Part shown: positions 35,156 through 46,448 of the stretch, in pieces
Numbering within the stretch: the first letter of the stretch is position 1
How the letters are laid out: the number at the start of each line of letters is the position of its first letter
From: Bemisia tabaci
Taxonomy: Eukaryota; Arthropoda; Insecta; Hemiptera; Aleyrodidae
Assembly (NCBI RefSeq): GCF_918797505.1
Contig: NC_092793.1
Coordinates: forward strand, 75,823,912 to 75,887,911
DNA: 64,000 nt
Direction: 5' to 3'
Made by a program: the position numbers and the translations under genes
Notes under the pieces: generated by a model
Seen by the model: the letters and a program-made list of their open reading frames with translations, nothing else
Told to the model about the DNA's origin: nothing
The model's database searches: none

Positions 35156-35603
35156 TTAAGGTGATTCGATGGACGCCATATTTTGTGTCAGAACGGCATG
35201 CGATATATCGCATCAATTGGTTCCATATTTTCAGCTACTCGTCATTTTTCTCCTATTTTGAGATCGCAATTTTGTTGTCAGGAGTCTAAAGCACTCACTT
35301 ACCAATTTTAACAAAGAAATTCAACGTAATAAAGGCGTGGTTTTTTCAGAGAGAAAATATCGCATTCGAGTGCAGTTTCGATATCAGTATCGAATGCGAT
35401 GTTTTCTCTCTAAAAAAACCACGCCTTTATTACGTGGAATTTCTTTGTTAAAATTGGTAACCGAGTGCTTTAGTCTCCTGACAACAAAATTGCGATCTCA
35501 AAATTGGAGAAGAATGACGAGTAGCTGAAAAAATGGAACCGATTGATGCGATATATCGCATGCCGTTCTGACACAAAATATGGCGTCCATCGAATCTCCT
35601 TAA
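35156..35603. mobile_element. TTAA-flanked 448-bp palindrome (piggyBac-like MITE)
   Basis: It starts TTAAGGTGATTCGATGGACG and ends with the inverse (CGTCCATCGAATCTCCTTAA). The arms remain complementary almost to the centre near 35370. TTAA at both ends fits piggyBac target choice. No coding capacity. Confidence 0.85.
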
Positions 35604-36030
35604 TGCCGGTGCTTTTATTTCGATCGAAACGGGGGAAAATTATTGTGATCCATATGAAAATCCATCTGCAATTATTTGCTAAATATGGCAAATCTTGTTT
35701 CAACATTACAAATTAACATCCTAATCGTAGCGGCATTCGGAGCGAAACGGCGTTTCGATCGAAACGATGTTTCAAAGCGAAACAGGTCTTTGAACGATGA
35801 TCGAAAAAAATCGATCGATCGGTTCGGGGACAGGCCTACTTGCATGAGAATGAGAGTTTGTAATTTTTCTTTAAACACGGTGACAAGTTTTACATATGAT
35901 TTTTTAGAGAAAATCTGACGTCAAATTCGGATTCAGCGCATCAAAGTCGCAAGGGCTGATAGTTTTGAGTGTATTAATATCTAAATGGGAAGCCGTAATG
36001 ATAATTCACCGAAAAGTGATCTGGAATCAT
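35604..36030. other. unassigned interior
   Basis: It contains several GTTTCGATCGAAAC-type palindromes (35618-35632, 35752-35770). No gene seen. Confidence 0.4.
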
Positions 36031-37232
36031 AATGCGGCTAAGGTGACGGTGAAAAGACGGTTGACTCCACAATCGGACAAAAGGAAAAGACAACCGTGAT
36101 CGAAGGCAAAGCAACGATGAGGAAAACAAGGTGAATAAAGAGAGACCGGGATCCGGCGAGCGGGACCGGCCGCCCGGGTACAGGGTACAGGTGAGCGAGT
36201 GCCGAGCGGGTCGTAGCGCATAGTGAATACCGTGCCCGAAAAGATAAGACCTGACGCGATTGAGGCGCAGGGGTGCCAATGTGGTCGTGGTTGACAGGCG
36301 GAGGCCACTGTCACTTAAAACACAACCAGTTCAATGCAAACGGTCAAAAAGGTCTAAAAACGGGCGTACGACTGAACGTCTGGCGGACTCCGTGGAGGGA
36401 AACATGGAAGCTAAAGGGAGATAAGAGACGCGGTCGGCGGCTGATGGCGCCGCCGCGCCGCCGCGAAGCAGATGCTAAATTAATTCGCAGTGAGGGTTCG
36501 ATAGCCGAGGAAATTTAAATTCATCTATTTTATTATCACCAGACTCTGAATCCACCAAGGTCCCCAGAAAATTTAGGTGCCGGGAATTCCCGAGAAAATA
36601 TTTCGGGAACGTCCCCCATGTAAGCAAGTAATCTAATCACTGCGAGAGTGGATCAATCGCCAGTAATCGGAATGCATTTGAGAGTGGATATTATTTCAAC
36701 TGTAAATGTTTTTCCAGGAAAGAAAAGAAAAGGGGAAAAAAAGAAAAAAAAAAAAAAGAAAAAAAAATGCATTAATTGCTCGCTAAAACTAACGAATTAT
36801 TTGGTCCCGATTATTTTTTTAAACTAACGACTCACTGCTGACAACTAACGAATTATTCGGTTCCAATTAGTTGTCGAATTGACAAATTATTCGGCCCGAT
36901 TAAATTGTAGATTTGACAACCACGAATCAATCGTTAGTTGTTTCCGACGATTGACGAATTATTCGGCCCCTATTAGTTGTCGGATTGACGACCTACGAAT
37001 AATTTGGTCAGTTGTCAGTTGAGAACTAACGAATTATTCGGTCCCGATTAGTTTACCAAATAATTAGTAAACTAATTATTTTTCAATCGGCGCGCACAAT
37101 TAGACAATTTATTTGGTCTCGATTATTTCACCAAATAATCAGGAGACGAATTATTTGTCAATCGGCATTCACGATTGAACAAATTATTCGTTTTTGGACG
37201 AATAATTTTAAAATAATTTTTTCCCAACACTG
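36030..37232. repeat. right inverted terminus of the 11.8-kb element
   Basis: Read on the minus strand it follows the left terminus: subterminal motifs (36790-37232), CGGGAA-rich sequence, GC-rich module with CTGCTTCGCGGCGGCGC and TTATCTCCCTTTAGCTTCC, the GACCTTTTTGACCGTTTGCA word, then the inner module. An A-rich patch at 36720-36770 has no left-side counterpart. Confidence 0.8.
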
Positions 37233-37240
37233 GGCAATAT

Positions 37241-39338
37241 ACATACCTGCTCATGTTCATGTTATTGCCATCGAATGATTAAATGAGAGCTTATGGAACA
37301 GATGCGAGTCGTCCTCATCTGCGGAGTCAAGAATGGGCAATTTAAAAAAGGCCAATAAAATTTGACTCCAAAACGATGCACATTTCTTTTTGAGCGAGTC
37401 ACGGAAGGTAGTCCTCAGTTGAATCCAGGTTTCTACATTCTGACACGCATGCCTTCCCGACGGAGGCACTTACGAGCTTCCTCTGTCCCATCCCTTTTCC
37501 TTTACTTTCTTCTGTAACCGTATTTACGAACTTCTCGTGAAAATTTACTGTTTGAGAGGCTTTCAGTGTATAACCAGCTGCGAGAAAAGAGACTTTCGAT
37601 TACGAGGAGAAAGCTTTCAAAGAGATCATTCTTTGTAATTTGAGCTGAAAACTCAGAATCTGCATTTTGACTGGAAACACTCGATGCCAGCCGAAGAACC
37701 ATTTGCGAGCGTTTCAGTTCATTCTTGTTTCAACAGAGAGCGTACCGTTTACTTCTGATCCACGATTTTCAGCCCTAAAAATTGTAGGTGGAAACTTCAA
37801 ATCAGCCGTCTCTCAAAACTACGTTCCTGGAACTGCAAATTTCGAACTGCCATAGCTCCAGCATAGTCAGAAATTTTTGGACGTTTCTCCCAAAACAATG
37901 TTTGTAAAATACTCTACCAAACAGCAACAACAATAACGAAATTTTAAGTACTTATGCAAATAGAGTCCCTCTCTCGTTACTCGCATGTGATCTACATTTT
38001 GCAATATAGAACATCTGTTTCTAGTACCTTTTTAAAAGCAACATATGTGTCAATTTATATTCCTTGTGGGTGGGCGATTAGATGAGTCTAAAATTTCAGT
38101 TCCTTATTAAAAATACATTGTACATGCGTAAAAAGGAGTTGGAAAAGTCTTTAGATGAAGTATGGTAACAGTAAGTCCTGTTTAAAAAAATTATTACGTA
38201 CACCGATGGCAAAAGATGTTGACTGCTTATTGACTGTATCGCTTATTTATTCATTACTTCATTTTATTCTAAAACTTTATTTTTTGTCTAAAAAATACGG
38301 AAAAATGAATATAATGTCCAGGAGAAGTACCAGAAAACATCACGAATTTTCACGGCTCGTGAAAAAAGTTTTACATTATTTATACCTTTACAATGTAAAC
38401 GACACGACAGGTCCTTTTGGTAGGCAATGAGTTCCAAACTGCATTGATATTTTTTAACCATCCCCGTGATAACTTTCACTCACTCTCTCCCGAATCTCAC
38501 CTTCTGATTCCATTCTAAAGGAGCAATAAAGGTGCATAATAGACGAGACAGGTGGGTCAAGGGGAGTCCGGGGGATGCCTCACTGGGCGGGGGGGATGGG
38601 GGTGGGGACGAAGCAGAATGAATAGGTAGGCAGCAAAAGAGCAGCTGTTTACTGTCTGCACACTACGCACACCAGAATACCTGGAAGGTATTTCTATAAT
38701 GATACAAAGATAACCTCCCGAAAGACTTGGAAACAAGAAAAAAATCTGGGCCGTACTTTCGGAGACCCGGTTGCTAAACTGTGCAACAAAACGCGCCTTG
38801 CACCGATGCCGATATCGCGGAAATGGTAAACGATCCGACAACATTGTGCAAATCGAAAAAAGGCGACCACCCTTAATCGTCAAACGCTCGTAGCCAATCT
38901 AAACACAGGGCAAACACATGTTTTCACGAGTTATTCTCTTGTTTCTCCTAATGCCTTGTTATGGATTGCATGCTCGACTTTTGTCAAGAGCAACCTTTTT
39001 CCGGTGTTTTTTAATGCAACCTCCATCGATTCTTATTCCGTTTAAATGAGCCGTTCCTGTCCCTTGTTACATCAATAAGGGCTTGTTGGGTCTTGTTAAA
39101 CAGCTGTCTCCGTCCCGTTCCGGGAGCCCTGTGTTAAAAAAGGGACTGCATCGAGAGAGAAAGTGTTTTCACGCTTCCGGACTCAATAATCTTCAGTCAA
39201 GAATAAGTTTTGAGAAGAATTAGTTATTAACTGGATTCACGAATAAGAACACAAATTTACCAGAAGACAGGGTCGGTAATCAAGCACTGCAGCATATGTT
39301 TTCTCGAAATTTTAATCAAAAATTACATAGAAATTACT
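37241..39338. other. unassigned AT-rich stretch
   Basis: No repeat copy, splice-flanked frame or recognised protein. 38550-38610 is purine/G-rich. Confidence 0.4.
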
Positions 39339-39346
39339 GTTTGGTT

Positions 39347-40959
39347 CAGGGCAGGATTAAGGGGGTGGCCACATGGGCAGCGGCTCAATGCGGCAAAATT
39401 TAGGGGCGGCAAATTTTGCAATCTTTTTGAATGTAGATATCAAAAAAAAAAAAAAGAAAAATCGGATTCAGAAAATAAATTACAAACGAGAAAAGGCGAC
39501 AAAATTTCTCATCAGCCCGCAGTTCAGCTATGATTTTAAAGAGGGAGGGGGGGGGGGGGCAAAGAATACATAATAACACATGCTACCGACGAGATCAGTT
39601 GAAGCTCACATGCAACATAAGCAAATATAAAATCAGTGTCTGCATTTTTGAATTATCTGCATGCAACACTCTTAATTTTTTATGTTGATCTCATGAGCTC
39701 CATGAGACCCAAGTCTTGGGTCAGGGCCGGATTAAGGGGGTGGCCACATGGGCCGCGGTCCATGGTGTCAAAATCAGGGGGCGGCAAATTCTGCAATTAA
39801 TTTAAATGCAGATACAAAAAAATCGGGCTCAGAAAATAAATTACAAACGAGAAAAGGCGACAAAATCTCTCATTTCTTGAGAGTAAAAGTATAGCAATTT
39901 CTAATTTTGTCGTCTTTCGGTGATACGAGAGACAACACCTTTAGGGTCATTTGTAAAATCTCTTGTCAACCTCTAGTCACCAAACCAGTGGTCAGACTCT
40001 GACCATCAGTCAATCTGCTAATCATCCTATCTACTGGTTTGCGCGAGAGAACAAAGGCTGACCGGGACTTGACCTGAAGAAAACCGGGAGTCATACATAC
40101 TCATACCTCTGGTCGGCTCAAATCACCAGTTTCACAAGCACTTGACCAGAGATCTTACAATCGGCCCTTAATCAGTCGAGTTAAGAGAGAAACCAAACAC
40201 GCAATTTGACCTGGAACGGAGCGGCGCGGCGGTCGGCATGAAACACATAGCGCCTACAAGACTGCATGAATACTTCACGCATTGCTTCAAACACACTGTG
40301 GTCAGCAGCGGTCGGCGTGAAACGCATAGCGCCTACAAGACTGCATGAATGCCTCACGCATTGCGCCAACACAGTGCGGTCGGCGCGGCGGTGGAAGTTA
40401 AAATTTTTAACCATATTTATGTTTCTTCTTTCATAATTTTTTCGTTCTTTTTTATAAATGGAAGGCCTTTTCCAAACTAGGATGGGTTTACGGAACTGAA
40501 CTTTTGTAAGTGTTGACAGGGCTTTCACAAAAAATGTGCCCAACACGAGTAAATGCGTCTCATACACCCCTCTCCCACCGGCACGTTCACTTGATGGTCT
40601 TTTTAGATCGTATTCGACAAATCACACAGGTGAAATTTTATTGATATCGATTGGTTCAATATGTAACCAAAGCCTCAACAGTCAATTTAGAAATCTGAGG
40701 TAGCGGGTCTTATGTGATCGAATTTTTATTCTCTCGAGTGCCAAATGGCAATGAAAAGTGAAATCGTTAGGAATTTTCTCATTTTCAGCTTTTCCAAATT
40801 AAATCCTAAAATTTTCGTTTGAGTTTATGTTCTATGTTTTGAGCCAAACGATACATCGAACCACTGTCGAATACAATCTATTGATATTTCAAAACAAATG
40901 AGAAGGGAGCGGAATAATATAGGTGGCCCATGGGCGGCATGTAGGTAAATCCGGCCCTG
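39347..40959. mobile_element. composite hAT-like element (CAGGGCCGGATT family) with two left ends
   Basis: The outer left end CAGGGCAGGATTAAGGGGGT and the right end (inverse CAGGGCCGGATTTACCTACA) are flanked by the perfect octamer GTTTGGTT (39339-39346, 40960-40967). A second full left end CAGGGCCGGATTAAGGGGGT starts at 39722, but there is only one right end. It also carries a roughly 95-bp internal tandem duplication near 40230-40360 that the copy at 3684-4631 lacks. Confidence 0.88.
39944..40167. mobile_element. 224-bp Harbinger-type MITE
   Basis: The ends GGGTCATTTGTAAAATCTCT and inverse GGGCCGATTGTAAGATCTCT are flanked by TTA on both sides (39941-39943, 40168-40170). The homologous element at 3684-4631 has no insert at this point (ACCTTCAGTTAGTCGAG), which confirms the empty site. 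Confidence 0.92.
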
Positions 40960-40967
40960 GTTTGGTT

Positions 40968-41566
40968 TATCAAAATTACATGGTCACATCAAAATTTCCC
41001 ACGTGATTTAACTTAACTAGACTTAAACTTGAAACATTTGCATTGATTACAGCTCATTGAAATTGATATTAAGTACTTGATTGATACTAATTGATATTGA
41101 GTAATGTACAGCTCGATTGAAGTGATCTTCTGCGGTATAAAAACGGCACTTTTTTCATTTTGTTTGTTTTTACTTCTTCAGTTTTTTCTACTAAAAAATC
41201 TCATCTTAAGCTCTAATTTCATATTAGCAAGAATTCTATGTTCGAAGACAAACCGGAAAGCCAGTCCTCGCCATTCCCCGCAGCGAATTGTGATGATACA
41301 AGCAGTGAGCCCTCGGCGAGACCCGTTTTGGACGGGGATCAAATTCGTCCAAATTGATGCAACTTTTGCCATCGTTCATAACACCCCCAGGACGGCGGCG
41401 TGGCGGCTCCTGCACCCCCTCCCCGTGCATACAGGGTGACTCAACACGCAGAGAGAATAAAAATAATCCCGGGAATCTTTATTGCCGGCATGAGAATGTC
41501 GTCGGGGCCATAAAATCGGCGAATAATTTCAACCCTCTTGATTTCCGTTTTTATTCGCCGGGGCGC
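40968..41566. other. unassigned stretch
   Basis: The 41250-41450 part is GC-richer, but no exon signals or domain were seen. Confidence 0.4.
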
Positions 41567-41738
41567 CAGTGGCGTGGCGCGCTTTGCGATGCATCGATTG
41601 ATCTGCCATTGGAACCTATGAAAAATAATCGATAAACAGGGTGTTCGCAACGAGCACCTTAATAATCGATTCTCTACCTCAGCTTCAAATGGGGAAAATC
41701 GATCATCCACGCCTCGGCACTCGCCACGCGATGTATCG
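41567..41738. mobile_element. 165-bp hAT fold-back family, rearranged copy
   Basis: The left end CAGTGGCGTGGCGCGCTTTG and the middle (GATAAACAGGGTGTTCGCAA) match the family. The right arm is diverged (CACGCCTCGGCACTCGCCAC) and no clean target duplication is present. Confidence 0.75.
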
Positions 41739-44156
41739 CAATATTCGCCCCTCAGGAGATGATTGCGCGAGTGGATCCCGCGGGCTGGCGGGTCGTCCGT
41801 CAATTATTTTGCGTCAATAATACATTAACCTCCCTGTTAACAGCTCATAAAAATGGTCAATTTTCCCGGCTGGGATCCTCAAAAATGCCGCAGTTGCTAG
41901 ATGGAACTCTCCAGCGGGTATCTTCACACTGTTTTATCAGAAAAATAGAACGAAACAGAGGCAGCCCTTTGCGTGCGGCTCGACATTTTTCTCGGCCTTT
42001 GAACGGGGGACCAGGAATTAAATCTTCTCTCGTGTCTCTTACATGCCGTAAAAGGATCGTAATATGTCATCTTAAAAGCTCTTACTTTCACTGCAGCTTC
42101 ACCCTGAATATCATGACTTTCCTCGCGAGTGAGTGTGTGCGTGTGCGTGTGCGTGTGAGGTCCTTACGTTAAGATGGAGTAAGGAATTGCGTGGGTAAAC
42201 GGAGGTTCTCCAGGGTCATTGACTCTACAGTTTTACCGAATTGAGACGATTCGTAGCTGGCTAAGGGAATAAAGGTGAGGTTTTGTGCCCCTGGATTTTC
42301 AAACACTTTGAGAGAAAAATGAACAAATATTTTATCATAATAATTGGAAATCATGTTGGTATTAGTTTTTATGTGGTTTTTCTCTGCAACTCGTAAAGAC
42401 CTGAGTTATTAAAGCACTGTCTGAGGCTATACTTGGGGGTTTTTTTTTACTCACATTGTTCACAAAAAATCAAAAAATTGCTACTTTGTGTTCCTGTGCT
42501 TTGATTACTAATTATGTGATTTTTGTGCGACATAAAAGGCGTAAAAATGTACTCTAATGGAAAATTTGCACGAAATGTTTGTTTTGAGGGCAGATGAGCT
42601 GCTTTCGCATTACTTCTTCTGATATGGGAAACGGTAGAGAATAGATTTACAATTGAGAAAAGCTATCACCTTATGACGTCACTAGGCAGAGTTTCCCATT
42701 TAAAGCAAATTAGGTAATTTCGTCACACCTCTTCTAATAAATGTTCCTTTAAAAAACGGAGCATATTTTCATGATCGGCTTATATTGAGTAGTTTTCACT
42801 TAAACATGAAATCCCTTAAGTTTTGACACCTGAAAATTCTCCATTTAGCTATTTTGCATCCTGATCGGGCAGTTTCGAATTTTGATGAGGTTTTTTCTCA
42901 AAACAATTTTTTTTAGAACTGCAATCTATAGAATGGAATTTCCGGGACTCTCTTGTGCAAAACTGTTTGTAGAACAGTCCCGTATGCTCTGGTCTAAATC
43001 TTTGCCCTCGGACTTTTTGTGGACCGAGCTCTTCTCTTCCAATGGCGGTCACATTATTTTTTTAATTCTCATTAAAAATCACTCTCATAAACAGAATGCC
43101 CTCTCCGAGAACGGAAGCCGAGAACTTCATATAGTTAGCAGTCTAGACAACCGCAGTCCTGGGGAGCCCTTCCTGTACTCTTTGAGATACGTGGCTCCGT
43201 CCTGTGTCGGCAATGACATCACATTTTACAATTTTACGATCGTTTAATCGTCCGATCAGCGCCCGAAAACGATCCAATTCTCGTCCTCGTGGCCGCAGGT
43301 GGCTCCCAATCAGACGGCAGGAATTCAGGAGGGCGGCGACCCCGGGACGAACACGGAAATCGAAGGGACGTCGGCTCTTATCTCCTGCGGAGCACACACA
43401 TCATGGGTACAGGATGATCCAAGGTTAAATCGCCTCTGCAGCTGTATGTTCCGCTGGTTAAAATAATATTTTTTTCCAATTAATTTTTTTTTCAAAAGTG
43501 ATTTTTAGGAGGGCTACAATCCCCCCGAAGTTCCTGGAATCCAATCGTTTTTTCCTGCATTTTGGCTATGGTCATACTAATTGACTATCTCATGATAATT
43601 GGTATGCACCAATAATATTGTACGCTAAAATCCTTCATGACGTGGCAAAATGCAAAATCTCGGTTAAGAAAGGGTATCGGGGGAGGGGGGGGGGGGGTGT
43701 TCCGCAGAATAGAACCTGTGTACGTCAAAAAACCAAGTTATTGGTATTTTTCGGCAAAAGACCCCTCATGTCCCCCCCCCCCCAAATTGCCAGTTTTAAC
43801 TGAGATTTCGAGTTGTGTAATGTCAAGTGTGAATTTAGCGTATCAAACTGTGGGAACCTACCAATTTTAATGAGTTTCAGTGCTTTACTGTTTCGAAATT
43901 GCAGGAAAAACTATTTATTTTCCAGAGCATTGGGTATGAGCTGTGACCGCCATAAAAAGTACTTTTGGAGAGGCTTTCATAGAAAGAAAGACTTATTTTG
44001 ACCCATAGAATGCGCTCCTCCAGCCTGGAGTTTAACAACCTTGAAACACTCTGTATTTAGATTGGGGTTCGTATAGGAGGTAGGTGGTTCTCACCTACCA
44101 GGGCAACCGAAGGGGTACCATGAGGTGGTTGTCGAATGTCGATGTTTTGGGAATGA
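41739..44156. other. unassigned, mostly unique
   Basis: It has a GT-rich microsatellite at 42125-42160, a GC-rich patch at 43255-43420, and G and C homopolymers at 43681-43698 and 43771-43783 that frame a GCAAAAGACCC word also seen at 2915-2925. No gene seen. Confidence 0.4.
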
Positions 44157-44164
44157 GGCTGCAG

Positions 44165-44327
44165 CAGTGGCATGGCGTGCTTTGCGATGTATCGATTGAT
44201 CTGCCATTTAAACTTATGGAAAAGGGTCGATGAACAAGGATTTCGCAACGAACACCTTGAAAATCGACTATTTACCATAGCCTTACATGAGGAAATATCG
44301 ATAATCGATCATTCACGCCTCGCCACC
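44165..44327. mobile_element. 165-bp hAT fold-back family, diverged copy
   Basis: CAGTGGCATGGCGTGCTTTG on the left and CATTCACGCCTCGCCACC on the right. GCTGCAG occurs on both sides (44158-44164, 44328-44334), a 7-bp match in register with an 8-bp duplication. Confidence 0.8.
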
Positions 44328-44508
44328 GCTGCAGACCATCCTGCAAAACGATTGTTAATTCGTTGTCAAATGAGGTGGGTATTTATCGATCAAGGTCGTT
44401 CGATAAACAGTCATTGGTCGACCTGCTGCGACCGATAGAACAGCGTAACTTCAATCGCGATCCTGCGTACATCTGCTGTTTTCAACTTGCATGGTGGAGG
44501 GTTCCGTG

Positions 44509-44673
44509 CAGTGGCGTGGCGTGCTTTGCGATATATCGATTGTTATGCCATTTAAACCTATGGAAAAGGATCGATAATCAGGGTGTTCGCAGTGAACACC
44601 TTAATAATCGATTTTTTACCATAGGTTTAAATGGCAGAACAATCGATACATCGCAAAGCACGCCACGCCACTG
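44509..44673. mobile_element. 165-bp hAT fold-back MITE, intact copy
   Basis: CAGTGGCGTGGCGTGCTTTG is mirrored exactly by CAAAGCACGCCACGCCACTG. A perfect 8-bp duplication GTTCCGTG lies at 44501-44508 and 44674-44681. The near-perfect palindrome leaves only a short loop around TGTTCGCAGTGAACA. Confidence 0.95.
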
Positions 44674-44681
44674 GTTCCGTG

Positions 44682-44969
44682 ACAAGTGATCATGAATCCA
44701 GCGCGGCCCTTTAAATTCAAGAGACTTACGAATTACGAGCGGCGACCAGTGGGAGGGGGAGGGGCCAGGGGGGTTACCGGGCAGGTAAACTTCACAGATG
44801 CGTCTTTTCTGGGGCATCCGGACGCCTCTAACTTCGGGGCAGGATAGACAGGAGAGTGGCCTGAGGATGTTTGTCGAATAATGGGCGGCCCTGGGTCAGT
44901 GCGCTTGAACCAGAGGTGCCGTCTCCCTGAAAATCCGATTAATCTATATTAAAAATATAGAGGGGTATA
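44682..44969. other. unassigned, GC-rich left half
   Basis: No gene or repeat copy seen. Confidence 0.35.
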
Positions 44970-44971
44970 CT

Positions 44972-45213
44972 GCCGTGCAACGCAAGAACGACGTAAACGC
45001 AATTTTAAATTTTTTGGAAACAATGTAAGTGGCAGAAAAACTTGTGTACCTTGGAACAATGTTTTCACAGAATTCTTTCGCAAATACTATCAAGAACTTA
45101 ACCTGAAAAGTTGAGGTGCATGGGTAAGACGTTTTTTATTTTATAAAGTGCTAAGTTCCAAAGAACGCGGGAAAATATTGATGGATTTACGGCGTTCTTC
45201 CTTAGTACGGCAG
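44972..45213. mobile_element. GCCGTGCTAAGG family, diverged copy
   Basis: The left end CTGCCGTGCAACGCAAGAAC and inverse right end CTGCCGTACTAAGGAAGAAC are flanked by TA on both sides (GGTATA / TATAGA). This supports a TA target for the family. Confidence 0.75.
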
Positions 45214-45316
45214 TATAGACGGACATATCCTGATATAAACTCTTCAATTTAAGTGACACTAATGCTGGAAAAAAAATTGATTTTGTTCGTTCGGAAACAA
45301 ATTTTTTAGACTTCAT

Positions 45317-45590
45317 CAAAAAACGAGGCCCGATTACATCTTTTCTGTATTTGGCTATGTAACTCAGCCCTTGAGGCACCACTACAAATGAGACAAACGG
45401 AGGTAACACAGTGGGAATAGACAAAGAGGAAGGACGCGTGTTGATGACGGCGCAGAGATACAACTATTAATGCTCGATGGATGTCCGTGTTGCATCCGTA
45501 AAATTGAAGGCGCGATGCCGCGAGGCGTGAACTCTCTATGCTCCGCGCTATGCTGCCAATAAGGTGTCGCTCAGACTCGGGAGAGAAGTC
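45317..45590. repeat. single copy of the right-edge tandem repeat
   Basis: It shares GGCGCAGAGATACAACTATT, CGATGGATGTCCGTGTTGC and AAATTGAAGGCGCGATG with the units at 62266-64000. At 45383-45395 it reads CACCACTACAAATG, the counterpart of the place where the MULE-type element inserted at 62.6 kb. Confidence 0.85.
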
Positions 45591-46074
45591 GAAAATATTT
45601 TCAAGCAAATTTTAAAAAGAAACAAAATGGGCATTCTGACTCGTTGGAAACCTCTTTTAAATGGTAAAAATAAGTTTTTCCTTGACGATTTTAAAAACAA
45701 AAAAATAGGTATTTTCTTAAAAAAATCAGACCAACGGTTGAACATTTAAGCAATTATTTCGATCATTACATGACCTAACATGCTTGCAAAGTGGTAACCT
45801 CAAAATTCATGTGTCATCATAAGGATGATTTTATGTGTTTGGCTCGACAAGTTATTTATCAACAATCAGTAGGTGAAAAAGTCTATTTCTTTCATGGTTG
45901 AACTCTGAGGTGACCTTTCGGCTCACTCAATTACGCTGCTCAGACTGTTAGCGAGGAGTCTCAAAAACACATTTTCTCCGTCAAAAAAGTTGAAGATCTC
46001 TGTCAAAGTTGTCAAAGATCTTGTCAAAGTCTGAGCAAATCAGAGATGGATCCTCAAACGTCGAGCAAAACTAG
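45591..46074. other. unassigned stretch
   Basis: AT-rich, no gene or repeat copy seen apart from short GTCAAAG repeats near 45990-46030. Confidence 0.4.
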
Positions 46075-46082
46075 GAAGAAAC

Positions 46083-46440
46083 TAGAGTACCTATCTATAT
46101 AGGGAGAGTATGAACTTGTCGAAATATGTAGCTCTTAGGGACCAAAAGAGTAGGTAACCTTTGAAAACGAAAAGTGTCACTGCCAATCTTCAAACTCCAA
46201 TATCAGCCCAAAATGGAGGAGAATGTTTATACATGAGCATTCTCCTGCAAAAATTACTAAATGTATGCAAAAACTGAGTCAAATGCGTGCCTCATCAACG
46301 ACAGTTCCTTGCAATTGTAATAATAAATCACTCTGGATAAATTGAATTCATAGACTGCCTGCCCTTTTGGGCCCTAAGAGCTCCATCACCTAACTTCGAA
46401 ATTTCCGACATGTCCATACTCTCCCTATATAGGTACTCTA
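46083..46440. mobile_element. hAT-like MITE (TAGAGTAC family), intact copy
   Basis: TAGAGTACCTATCTATATAG, then GGAGAGTATG, is mirrored by CATACTCTCCCTATATAGGT, then ACTCTA. A perfect 8-bp duplication GAAGAAAC lies at 46075-46082 and 46441-46448. 358 bp, non-coding. Confidence 0.93.
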
Positions 46441-46448
46441 GAAGAAAC

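Larger units (their letters stand above)
25440..37232. mobile_element. 11.8-kb hAT-like element with very long modular inverted termini
   Basis: The left end CAGAGTTGGGCGAAAAATTG and the inverse of the right end CAGTGTTGGGAAAAAATTAT match, and the perfect octamer GGCAATAT lies directly outside both (25432-25439 and 37233-37240). Left order: subterminal array (25440-25835), GC-rich module in two tandem copies (about 25845-26240 and 26250-26640), a further module to about 26900. The right end holds the same modules inverted, with the GC module once (about 36030-37232). CAG...CTG ends with 8-bp duplications are the hAT pattern. The interior is full of nested repeats and no transposase frame is visible, so the element is either non-autonomous or has lost its gene. 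Confidence 0.85.

Noticed and set aside
42125..42160. GTGCGTGTGCGTGTG tract
   Set aside because: Ordinary dinucleotide microsatellite.
45098..45463. 121-codon minus-strand frame
   Set aside because: It spans the end of a MITE and part of the tandem-repeat unit, so it is a chance frame across unrelated repeats.
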